From CAZUDI01 sp964618975 (GTDB lineage: Bacteria > Desulfobacterota > Desulfomonilia > UBA1062), in the NCBI GenBank assembly GCA_964618975.1, contig CAZUDI010000035.1, forward strand, positions 1 to 40,970: DNA of 40,970 nt, read 5' to 3'. How positions within the stretch are numbered: position 1 is the stretch's first letter; each line of letters opens with the position of its first letter. Shown here piece after piece: positions 25,044 to 33,400 of the stretch. The translations under genes were made by a program, and so were the position numbers. The notes under the pieces were generated by a model, which worked only from the letters and a program-made list of their open reading frames with translations, was not told the DNA's origin and did not search any database.

Positions 25044-26412
25044 TTTTCAGACGCGCCAGGCGCCCTTTAAGTTCATCGCGCACGCGTTCGTCCGGGGTCT
25101 GCTCCACCAGGGAGGCGATCAGCTGCGTTCCCGCGGCGCGCGTGGACGGTGAGGCATAGTCCTCCAGGTATTCCTGGTAGGTCAGGATGGCGTTGGTGCG
25201 GCAGTATTCCTGGATCAGTCCGGGTTTGGCCAGTTCCATGAAGTCGGCCCCGGTACGTCCCAGCCGGTAGCAGGCCGTGCAGAAGCTCGGGATATGTCCG
25301 TGTTCGGAGATATCGCGGATGACCTCGTCCAGGGTGCGGGTGTCGCCCAGGTTGAACTGGGCAGCGCGGAACCTGTCGCTGGCCTCGTCGCTGTAGCCCC
25401 CGGGGTTGGTGCGCGAGCCGGCGCTGATCTGGCTCACCCCCACCTCGAAGACCTGCCCGCGCACGGCGGGCCGCTCGCGGGTGGTGAGGATGATGCCGGT
25501 GTAGGGGACGCTCAGGCGCAGGATGGCCACGAGTTTGCGGAAGTCGCGGTCGCTGACCGGCAGAGGCGGCCGGATGGCCATGGGCGCGTTCAGGGCCGGT
25601 TCGAGCCGCGGCACCGAGATGGTGTGCGGGCCCACCCCGTGCACCTGGTCAAGGTGGCGGGCGTGCAGGAGCAGGCCCAGGACATCGAAGCGGTAGTCGC
25701 TCAGGCCGAAGAGCGCCCCGATGCCCACGTCGTCGATGCCGGCCTGCATGGCGCGGTCCATGGCCGTCAGGCGCCAGAGATAGTCGGCCTTGGGGCCCGC
25801 GGGGTGCATCCGCTGGTAGGTGGCGTGGTGGTAGGTCTCCTGGAAGAGCACGTAGGTGCCGATATCCGCCGCCTTCAGGCGCCGGAAACCCTCCAGCGGC
25901 AGGGGGGCCAGTTCCACATTGATGCGCCGGATCTCGCCGCCTTCTGCGGTGCGGGTGGCATAGGCGGTGTGGATGGCCTCGATGAAGTAGTCCAGCGAGC
26001 TGCGTGTGGGGTGCTCCCCGCAGAGCATGAGCAGACGCTTGTGACCCTCGCGCTCGAGCATGCGCACCTCGCGCGCGATCTGCTCCATATCGAGCGCCAC
26101 GCGGTTGAGCTCGTGGTTGTCCTGGCGGAAACCGCAGTAGAGGCAGTTGTTGGAACAGTAGTTCGAGATGTAGAGCGGGGCGAAGAGCACCAGGCGGTTG
26201 CCGTAGATCATGTTCTTGATGAAGCTGGCCGCCTGGCAGATCTCTTCGATCAGCTCCTCCTCGTCGGTCTGAAGTAGCACGGCGGTCTCTTGCGGATCGA
26301 GTCCCTTGAGCTCACGGGCCTTGGCAATGACCTCCCGCACGCGGGTCTTTTCCGGGCGGGCATGTCGCTCGAGGAGGTCCTGAATGTGGTTATCGTCTAT
26401 GAAATCCTGCAC
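25018..26412 (-). CDS. hydG: [FeFe] hydrogenase maturase HydG, radical SAM tyrosine lyase
   Basis: Splits tyrosine to supply CO and cyanide ligands on an iron-cysteine complex for the H-cluster. The 464 residues match the family. The radical-SAM cluster is C86-X3-C90-X2-C93 (NYCSNNCLYCGFRQ). The auxiliary cluster motif CX2CX22C, which separates HydG from ThiH, is complete near the C-terminus (FCTACYRLGRTGADFM...EYC). FQETYHHATYQRMHP and VSQISAGSRTNPGGY are family signatures. The start codon is GTG at 26412 with AAGGAG seven bases upstream. It lies 12 bases after the TM1266-like gene and overlaps hydE. Confidence 0.96.
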   Translation of the reverse strand: MQDFIDDNHIQDLLERHARPEKTRVREVIAKARELKGLDPQETAVLLQTDEEELIEEICQAASFIKNMIYGNRLVLFAPLYISNYCSNNCLYCGFRQDNHELNRVALDMEQIAREVRMLEREGHKRLLMLCGEHPTRSSLDYFIEAIHTAYATRTAEGGEIRRINVELAPLPLEGFRRLKAADIGTYVLFQETYHHATYQRMHPAGPKADYLWRLTAMDRAMQAGIDDVGIGALFGLSDYRFDVLGLLLHARHLDQVHGVGPHTISVPRLEPALNAPMAIRPPLPVSDRDFRKLVAILRLSVPYTGIILTTRERPAVRGQVFEVGVSQISAGSRTNPGGYSDEASDRFRAAQFNLGDTRTLDEVIRDISEHGHIPSFCTACYRLGRTGADFMELAKPGLIQEYCRTNAILTYQEYLEDYASPSTRAAGTQLIASLVEQTPDERVRDELKGRLARLKNGERDLYI

Positions 26413-26424
26413 GGGTGTTCTCCT

Positions 26425-26682
26425 TCATATCTTGTTGAGTGCCGACTTTATCTGCACGTTTTCCAGGGCCCCGAGCTTGCCGGTCAGGGCGCCGATATCG
26501 TCGGTGGTGCCGTTGATGATGAGCGCGATCACGTGCACCCCCTTGGGCTCATAGGGCAGTCCCATGCGTCCGATAATGATCTCGCCGTGCTCGCTGAGGA
26601 TCTCGTTCACCCGCCGGGCACTCAGCCGCCGGTTCTCCACGATGATGCTCACCACGCCGATGCGTCGTTCCTGTTCAGGCAT
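26425..26682 (-). CDS. TM1266-family iron-only hydrogenase system putative regulator
   Basis: Small ACT-like protein of 85 residues (RRIGVVSIIVENRRLSARRV, HGEIIIGRMGLPYEPKGVHV, GTTDDIGALTGKLGALENV) of the family named after Thermotoga TM1266, which is found beside HydE/HydG genes. A regulatory role has been proposed from genome context; no DNA-binding motif is visible. It opens the TM1266-hydG-hydE unit, with AGGGGG upstream of the ATG. The fold resembles NikR/ACT ligand-sensing domains. Confidence 0.88.
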   Translation of the reverse strand: MPEQERRIGVVSIIVENRRLSARRVNEILSEHGEIIIGRMGLPYEPKGVHVIALIINGTTDDIGALTGKLGALENVQIKSALNKI

Positions 26683-26742
26683 GTCCTGCCCCCTTTTCTA
26701 GTCCTGGAGACCTGCGCGGCCCCCAGGGTCTCAAGCTTGGAA

Positions 26743-26812
26743 TCATGGGTATGCACCCCGGGGCAGGCTTTCGATCCTCCCTGAAACCGCAAGCGGCGGG
26801 GGGAATATGACC
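26743..26812 (+). repeat. intergenic repeat, copy C
   Basis: A 70-base element, TCATGGGTATGCACCCC to GGAATATGACC. It aligns with copies A and B at both ends and in the GGGCA-GGC and CGGCGGGG blocks. It lies between the hydrogenase terminator and the TM1266-like gene, so it is likely transcribed in the leader of that unit or sits at its promoter. Confidence 0.55.
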
Positions 26813-26840
26813 CGGAACCATTGAGCTCCCGTCTCTAAGC

Positions 26841-26872
26841 AAAAAGCCTTTCCCTGCTCGCAGGGAAAGGCT
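26841..26872 (-). terminator. intrinsic terminator of the [FeFe] hydrogenase gene
   Basis: AGCCTTTCCCTG and CAGGGAAAGGCT (26845-26856 and 26861-26872) form a perfect 12-bp stem with a 4-base loop. On the minus strand the stem is followed by TTTTT (26845-26841 region), a textbook Rho-independent terminator about 110 bases after the hydrogenase stop codon. It separates the structural gene from the maturation genes. Confidence 0.88.
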
Positions 26873-26981
26873 CCGACATGATTATGCGTCTTTTCGGTCC
26901 CTTGAGGTCAGAGAGCCCTCCTCCCCTGCAGGTGGTTGCTCTATATCCTTTAAAAAGCCCTGCCGTCAACCCTCCTGTTTT

Positions 26982-28742
26982 CTATTCCTCGCTACAGGCG
27001 GTCTGCGGCAGATCGCACCCGCGCCGCGTGTAGTGCGTGTGCAGCAGGTGGTGTGACTTGTGTCCCAGGGGCTCCAGCAGGAAGTTTTCGTAAATGCGCG
27101 TGATGGAGGGGTTCTCGTGCGACTGCCGGAAGGCCTGCACCTCGGCGTCGTCGGTATAGAGGGCCTGGGAGCGCAGGGTGCGGATCTGGTCGGTGGTGGG
27201 AATCGGCTGTCCCCCACCCGCGATGCAGCCGCCGGGGCAGGCCATGATCTCGATGAAGTGGTAATCGGCCTGGCCGGCCCTGACTTTGTCCATGAGCCTG
27301 CGGGCATTGCCCAGGCCGTGGGCCACGGCCACCCGCACCTCGCCCAGTTCGCCCACGGTGAGCGCGGCCTCCTTGACGCCGTCCAAGCCCCGTACCGGGG
27401 TGACATTGAGGTCGGGCAGGTTCTCGCCCGTGACCACGGCATACACGGTGCGGATGGCGGCCTCCATCACGCCGCCCGTGGCGCCGAAGATGGTGGCGGC
27501 CCCGGTGTACTCGCCGATGGGGTTGTCATAGGCTTCATCTTCCAGGCCCTCAAAGTCGATGCCCGCCTGCCGGATCATGCGCGCCAGTTCGCGGGTGGTG
27601 AGCACGTAGTCCACATCCTGATAGCCGCTGTCGTTCATCTCCTCGCGCTGGCACTCGTACTTCTTGGCCGTGCAGGGCATGACCGAGACCACGACGATGT
27701 CCCGGGGGTCGATGCCGGCATACTGAGCATAGTAACTCTTGGCCACAGCTCCAAACATCTGCTGCGGGGACTTGCAGCTCGAGATGTGCGCCAGCAGGTC
27801 CGGGAAATTGTGTTCGCAGAACTTGATCCAGCCCGGGGAGCACGAGGTCACCATGGGCAGCACACCGCCCTCGCGGACGCGTTTGAGCAGCTCGTTGCCC
27901 TCCTCGATGATGGTGAGGTCGGCCGTGAAATTGGTGTCGAAGACCTTGTCGAAGCCCAGACGCCTGAGGGCCGCAATCATCTTGCCGGTCACCAGCGTTC
28001 CGGCCGGCAGGCCGAACTCCTCACCCAGGGCGGCACGGATGGCCGGGGCCTCCTGCACCACCACGTGTTTGGTCTCATCGCGCAGCGCCTGCCAGACCTG
28101 TTCGATATGGCTCTGCTCATAGAGGGCCCCCACCGGGCAGGCCATGATGCACTGGCCGCAGTTCACACAGGTGGTGCTGGCCAGCGGCAGGTTGAAGGCC
28201 GGACACACCACGACCCGATCCCCCCTAAAGGAGGGGCTCAAGACCGCCGTGGTCTGGATATGTTCGCAGACGGTCACGCACCGGTAGCACTTGATGCACT
28301 TGCGCGCATCCCGCACCACCGATGGCGAGGAGGCATCGATACACTCCTCCTTGGGAAGCCCCACATACTCGAAGCGCACCTCCCTGAGCCCCACCGCCTC
28401 GGCCACCTGCTGCAGCTCGCAGTTGCCGTTGCGCACACAGAGCACACACTCCTGGGGGTGGCCCGCGAGGATGAGCTCCACGTTGAACCGGCGGGCCTTG
28501 AGTGCCCGCGCGGAATTCGTCCTGACCACCATCCCCTCGCTGACCGGAAACACGCACGCGGCCACCAGATTGCGCTGCCCCTCCACCTCGACCACACATA
28601 CCCGGCAGGCACCCGGGGTGTGATCGATCTCGGGAGACGCACACAGCGTAGGGATCCGGATGCCCAATACCCTGGCCGCATCCAGGACCGTACTGCCCTC
28701 TTCCACCTGTACCGGCTTGCCATCAATCGTCACCGTGACCAT
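26982..28742 (-). CDS. hydA: [FeFe] hydrogenase catalytic subunit, HndD/HydA type
   Basis: Soluble [FeFe] hydrogenase of 586 residues that makes or oxidises H2. Domains: a 2Fe-2S ferredoxin domain (Cys34, 46, 49, 63); a His-Cys3 4Fe-4S motif (His95, Cys99, 102, 108); two 4Fe-4S motifs (CIKCYRCVTVCE and CVNCGQCIMACP, about 150-215); the H-domain with L1 TSCSPGW (Cys301), HISSCKSP, L2 MPCTAKKYE and L3 EIMACPGGCIAGGGQP; and a C-terminal small-subunit-like domain (about 520-586). This is the M3 layout of clostridial CpI and HndD. The L1 motif has Ser302 where CpI-type enzymes have a second Cys. No HndA/B/C or NuoE/F-like partner genes adjoin it. The gene stands alone between its promoter and terminator. 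Confidence 0.96.
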   Translation of the reverse strand: MVTVTIDGKPVQVEEGSTVLDAARVLGIRIPTLCASPEIDHTPGACRVCVVEVEGQRNLVAACVFPVSEGMVVRTNSARALKARRFNVELILAGHPQECVLCVRNGNCELQQVAEAVGLREVRFEYVGLPKEECIDASSPSVVRDARKCIKCYRCVTVCEHIQTTAVLSPSFRGDRVVVCPAFNLPLASTTCVNCGQCIMACPVGALYEQSHIEQVWQALRDETKHVVVQEAPAIRAALGEEFGLPAGTLVTGKMIAALRRLGFDKVFDTNFTADLTIIEEGNELLKRVREGGVLPMVTSCSPGWIKFCEHNFPDLLAHISSCKSPQQMFGAVAKSYYAQYAGIDPRDIVVVSVMPCTAKKYECQREEMNDSGYQDVDYVLTTRELARMIRQAGIDFEGLEDEAYDNPIGEYTGAATIFGATGGVMEAAIRTVYAVVTGENLPDLNVTPVRGLDGVKEAALTVGELGEVRVAVAHGLGNARRLMDKVRAGQADYHFIEIMACPGGCIAGGGQPIPTTDQIRTLRSQALYTDDAEVQAFRQSHENPSITRIYENFLLEPLGHKSHHLLHTHYTRRGCDLPQTACSEE

Positions 28743-28787
28743 AGTCGTGCTATCCCCCTTCAGGCGTGTTTTTCGTGTCTGTCACAA

Positions 28788-28816
28788 AGCATAGGGGAAT
28801 CTCGGACGGGCGTCAA
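28788..28816 (-). promoter_or_regulatory. promoter of the [FeFe] hydrogenase gene
   Basis: On the minus strand TTGACG (28816-28811) and TATGCT (28793-28788) are 17 bases apart, about 46 bases before the start codon. The spacing is ideal and both boxes match well. Confidence 0.6.
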
Positions 28817-28821
28817 TCAGT

Positions 28822-28835
28822 AATGAGTTTTCATT
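28822..28835. promoter_or_regulatory. short dyad upstream of the hydrogenase -35 box
   Basis: AATGA-GTTT-TCATT is a 5-4-5 inverted repeat, the geometry of FNR/CRP-family sites, lying six bases upstream of the hydrogenase -35 box. The same half-sites recur as AATGA-A-TCATT at about 28875-28885. An oxygen- or redox-sensing activator is plausible for a hydrogenase, but the sequence differs from TTGAT-N4-ATCAA. Confidence 0.25.
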
Positions 28836-28945
28836 CAATAGTTTTATTCTATTTTACCGGTAGGTTATATTCCTTAATGAATCATTCTTATCGATTCAAC
28901 ACCCCGGCCGTCAGGCGGATCATCCCGTGATGGTGCATATGGATT

Positions 28946-28992
28946 GGGCCTGGATCAGGCCCCCTTGTTCCTGGTCATACCGGAACCTTTTT
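28946..28992 (+). ncRNA. possible small RNA or attenuator: tandem hairpins with T-run
   Basis: Two hairpins stand in tandem on the plus strand. GGGCCTG-GAT-CAGGCCC (28946-28962) is a perfect 7-bp stem. Five bases later comes GTTCC/GGAAC (28967-28971 and 28982-28986), extended inward by GGT/ACC with one bulge and followed by TTTTT (28988-28992). The second is a good intrinsic terminator, yet no plus-strand gene precedes it. Either a short RNA initiates within about 28840-28930 and ends here, or it is a transcription attenuator in the leader of tilS-mfd. I could not find a convincing promoter for it. Confidence 0.4.
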
Positions 28993-29156
28993 GCACACTG
29001 GCCTGTAAGGTTCATCCCGCATAGCGGAAGATTCATACCCTTTGAGGCCTGTTGTGTCGCTGCGGTATCCCTGACCGGCGCGGATGATCACCCGGCGCGG
29101 GCAGCTGTTCAGGAAGCCCTTGACCGTATGATACGGAGGTACTAAAGATCACAGCC
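28993..29156 (+). other. tilS leader region
   Basis: The stretch between the terminator-like hairpin and tilS contains the palindrome CCGTA-TGA-TACGG (29124-29136) partly covering GGAGG (29135-29139), so the ribosome-binding site may be partly hidden in RNA. An open frame from about 28927 ends at 29145 (72 codons, finishing in a helical-looking LDRMIRRY), 11 bases before the tilS ATG. I cannot tell whether it is a translated leader, a gene remnant or chance. Confidence 0.35.
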
Positions 29157-30410
29157 ATGCTGGAGGACTTCATCACCACCCTCACCACCTGCTGCCGGGT
29201 GCGGCCGGGAATGTCCGTGCTGGCGTGCTGTTCGGGCGGGCGGGACTCCATGGTGCTGCTGGAGCTCCTTACCCGGTGTGCGCCCCGGCTGGATCTGACC
29301 ATAGCGGCCGTGCACGTGGACCATGGTCTGCGTGGTTTGGAGGCCCAGCAAGACGCCGCCTTCGTACGCGACTGGTGCGCGCAACAGGGCACCCCCTGCG
29401 AGGTGCGCCGCCTGCATATGGACCCGGCCGGGGCCAACCTGGAGGAGGAGGCCCGCGCCAGGCGGCGAGAAGTCATTCTGGGCGTCAGGGCCGAGTTGGG
29501 GTTTGATCTGGCCGCCACGGGGCACACCCTCGACGATCAGGCCGAGACGCTGATTTACCGGCTCGTGCGCGGCAGCGGAATCCGGGGGCTTGGCGCCATG
29601 GACTTCTCGAGCCCGGAGGGCATCGTCCGCCCGCTCCTGGCAAAGAGCCGCGCGCAGGTGGCGGACTATGCCCGCCGCCGGCAGATCGCCTGTGTGCATG
29701 ACCGCAGCAACGATGACCCGCGTTTCGTGCGCAACCGCATCCGCCACGAGATCCTGCCCGCTCTCGAGTCCATCAACCCGCAGGTGGCCACGGCCCTGTT
29801 CCGGCTCTCGCGCATCGCCCGCAGCGAGGGGCAGGTGCTGGAGGAAATGGCCCGCGACCTCACGGACTCCGCCATGGCGCTCGACTGGGGCATCGTGAAG
29901 GTCCTGCGTCTCGGGGCACTCCTGAGCGCCCCCGATGCGGTGGTTCGGCGCTGCATGATCGCGCTCATCACCGACATGTTGCACGAGTCGCGCGGCATCG
30001 ACGCCATCCAGGTGGAACAGGTCATGGAGGTGGTCGCAGGGCAACGCCGGGCGCACAGCCTCCGGCGTGCGGTGGAGGTGGCGCGCCTCAAAGAGTCGCT
30101 CGTATTTCGCTGCGCCTCTCCCGGTCCCTATTACGACCTGGAGGTGGATTCCTCGGGGGTCTACCGACTGCCCGGGATAGGGCAGGATCTGCGTGTGACG
30201 CTTGGCCCCCGCACCTGCGGCCCCTTACGCCTGCGCAGCCTGCTGCCGGGCGATCGGCTGCTGCACAAGCGCGTGGTGGAACTCCTGGCGCAAAGGGGTG
30301 TCGGACCAGAGCTGAGGCCCTACTGGCCGGTGGCCCTCCAGGAAGGCAGGCTGATCGCCGTGACCGGGGTCACGAGCGCCCTCTCTCCGATACGGCTGGA
30401 CTTCGTTTAA
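29157..30410 (+). CDS. tilS: tRNA(Ile)-lysidine synthase
   Basis: ATP-dependent enzyme that converts C34 of the CAU-anticodon tRNA-Ile to lysidine so that it reads AUA. The PP-loop SGGRDSMVLLELL (about 25-37) matches the SGGXDS signature. VDHGLR, NLEEEARARRREV, TGHTLDDQAETLIYRLVRGSG and RNRIRHEILP are all family hallmarks. The C-terminal half (about 340-417; LRSLLPGDRL, ALQEGRLIAVTGV) corresponds to the tRNA-binding TilS-C domain. The 417 residues are near E. coli TilS (432). The ATG at 29157 is 17 bases from the strong GGAGG at 29135-29139, longer than ideal; an ATC codon at 29148 would be at optimal distance, so the start is slightly uncertain. mfd follows after one base. Confidence 0.94.
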   Translation: MLEDFITTLTTCCRVRPGMSVLACCSGGRDSMVLLELLTRCAPRLDLTIAAVHVDHGLRGLEAQQDAAFVRDWCAQQGTPCEVRRLHMDPAGANLEEEARARRREVILGVRAELGFDLAATGHTLDDQAETLIYRLVRGSGIRGLGAMDFSSPEGIVRPLLAKSRAQVADYARRRQIACVHDRSNDDPRFVRNRIRHEILPALESINPQVATALFRLSRIARSEGQVLEEMARDLTDSAMALDWGIVKVLRLGALLSAPDAVVRRCMIALITDMLHESRGIDAIQVEQVMEVVAGQRRAHSLRRAVEVARLKESLVFRCASPGPYYDLEVDSSGVYRLPGIGQDLRVTLGPRTCGPLRLRSLLPGDRLLHKRVVELLAQRGVGPELRPYWPVALQEGRLIAVTGVTSALSPIRLDFV

Positions 30411-30411
30411 G

Positions 30412-33400
30412 ATGAACAGCGCCCCTGACCAGCTCATCCCCGGGACCTCGATCGGCACGCTGCCAATTGCCCTCCAGGCATACCTGATCGCGCGCACCTT
30501 CCTTAAGAGGCGCACGCTTGTCTGCTGGCTCGTGGACCACACAGACGCGCTGTATACCGCGCAGGAGGATCTGAGCTGCTTCCTCGAGGCGCGCCATATC
30601 GGCATCTTTCATGCGTGTGACACCCGACCCTACCAGGACGACAGCCCCTCGCACGAGGTGACCGGCAACCGCATCGCCTCTCTCTATCGCATCCTGAGCC
30701 GGGATCCCCTGGTGCTCATCACCACGATCGAGGCCATCCTGCCGCTGACCCTGGACAAGGCCGAACTAGCAGAGTCCGCAATCCCGCTCAAGACCGGCCA
30801 GGATCTCGACCGCGAGGAGCTCGCCAGGGCTCTGGTACACAGGGGATACACCCGCGAGGCGCTCGTCGATGAGGTCGGCCAGTTCAGCATCCGGGGCTCG
30901 ATCATGGATATCTTCTCGCCGGGCATGGATGAACCCGTGCGCCTCGACCTGTTCGGCGACACCATCGAGGAGATCCGCTCCTTCGATCATCTGTCCCAGC
31001 GCTCCAAAGCCCACCGGGAAGACGCCCTGATGCTGCCGGCCAGCGAAGTGCTGCTCGAACGGGGGCACATGAAAGAGGCACGCGCCCGTCTGCGGCGTCT
31101 CAAAGACCCCCTGGCGCTGAGCCTGATCGATGACATCGAGCAGGGCATCCATACACCGGGCATCGAGTCCTACCTGCCGTTTTTCTATACACATCCCGTT
31201 TCCCCCTTGGCATACCTGCCGCAGGATACGCTCGTGATCTGCCCGGACAGAGAAAACCTGTCCGAGCTCTGGGAGAGGACCTTCAGCACCTATGAACGGG
31301 CCTACACCCGGGTCCGAGCTTCCCGCCCCGGGCTGCTGCCCCCCGACAAGCTCCTCCTCGGGCGCGAGGCGTTCATCACCGCCCTTGAAGGTTTTGACAC
31401 GCGAATCACCACCTCCCTGGAGGGGCCCTCCGCCGGCGTGAGCTACCAGGCCATGCCGCCGGAGATCCGGGGCGCCAAAGACGCTCCGCGATCGATCGAT
31501 TATCTCGCCACCCTCAAGGCCGAGGGCCGGGATGTGCGGGTGTATATGAGCAGCACCCTCCTGGCCGAACGCGTGGAGTATGCCCTTGAGATAAGGGGCC
31601 TCGATCCACAGGGCCCGGAGCAGGTCCGCCGGGAGGCCCCCCCCCCCACGGGCGGCCGCATCTGTCTGGTGAAGGGGGCACTCTCGGCGGGGTTCATCCT
31701 ATTGGACACGGGTCTGGCGGTCATCTCCGGCGACGAACTCTTCGGGGAGAAGCGGCACCGCAAGACCAGGCAGCCTCAGCAGCCGCTCCTCAACCCCTTT
31801 ACCCAGCTCAACGTGGGCGACGCCGTCGTGCACCGCGAAAACGGCATCGGCATCTTCAAGGGTGTCGAGCGTCTCGAGCTTGAGGGGGTCAAAAGCGATT
31901 TTGTGCTCCTGGAATATCTCGGCGGCGACAAACTCTACGTCCCCGTCTACCGTCTTTCACTGCTGCAGCGCTATATCGGCGATCCGGACGTCTTCCTCAT
32001 CGACAAGCTCGGCGGTTCCCGCTGGTCGCGGGCCAAGGACAAGGCCCGCGAGTCCGTGGCCCAGCTTGCCAACGAGCTCATCGGCATCTATGCGCGGCGC
32101 GAGGATGCGCGGGGGCACGCCTATGACACACACAGTGCCATGATCAAGGATTTCGAGGCCCAGTTCCCCTTCGAGGAGACCGAGGACCAGCTCAGGTCCA
32201 TCGAGGAAACCTACGCCGACCTGGCAAAAAACCGCCCCATGGACCGCCTCATCTGTGGCGACGTGGGTTACGGCAAGACCGAGGTGGCGCTGCGCGCCGC
32301 CTTCGTAGCGGTCATGGCCGGCCGCCAGGTGGCCGTGCTCGTGCCCACCACCCTGCTGGCCCGGCAGCACTCCCTGACCTTCCGCGAACGGCTCGCGGCC
32401 TGGCCGGTGCGCATCGAGGCCCTCACCAGCTTCTCCTCCCTCACGGCGGGCCAGCTCATTCTGGACGATCTGGCGCACGGCAAGGTGGACATCCTCATCG
32501 GCACGCAGGCCCTGCTGTCCGAAAAGGTGCGTTTTAGGGATCTGGGGCTGCTCGTGGTGGACGAAGAACACCGCTTCGGGGTGCGCCATAAGGAACGCAT
32601 CAAGGCCCTGCGCGCCGAGGTGGACATCCTTACGCTGAGTGCCACCCCCATCCCGCGCACCCTGAACATGGCCATCTCGGGCATCCGGGACCTCTCGATC
32701 ATCGAAACCCCGCCGGCGGAGAGAAAGTCGGTGGAGACCGTAATCTCCCGTTTCGACCCGGACGTGATCGCAGCGGCCATTGAGCGTGAGCTGGCCCGGG
32801 GCGGCCAGGTCTTCTTCGTGCACAACAAGGTCGCCACGATCGAGGCCATGGCCCGACGCCTGCAGGCGATTCATCCCCGGGCCCGCATCGGGGTGGTCCA
32901 CGGCCAACTTCCCAAGGCCGCCCTCAACCGCACCATGGAAAAATTCGTGGACCGGGGCCTGAATGTGCTCGTGACCTCGGCCATTATCAGCTCGGGGATC
33001 GACATTTCCAATGCCAACACCATTATCATCAACCGCGCCGACATGTTCGGCATGGCCGATCTCTACCAGCTCAGGGGTCGCGTGGGCCGCGCCAAACGCA
33101 AGGGCTACGCCCTGCTGCTGATCCCCGAACAGGGGCAGATCACCCGCGACGCCCACAAGCGCCTGGCGGCCATCAAAGAGTACGCGTCGCTGGGCGCCGG
33201 CTTCCAGATGGCGCTGCGGGACATGGAGATCCGGGGGGTAGGCGACATCCTCGGCAAATCCCAGTGGGGGCAGGTGACGGCCGTAGGCTACGAACTCTAT
33301 CAACAACTCCTCAAAGAGGCCGTGGACAAGCTTCAGGGCCGTCAGACCCCGCCGGAGGTCGATCCGGAGATCCGCATCCAGGCCGATGCCTACCTGCCCG

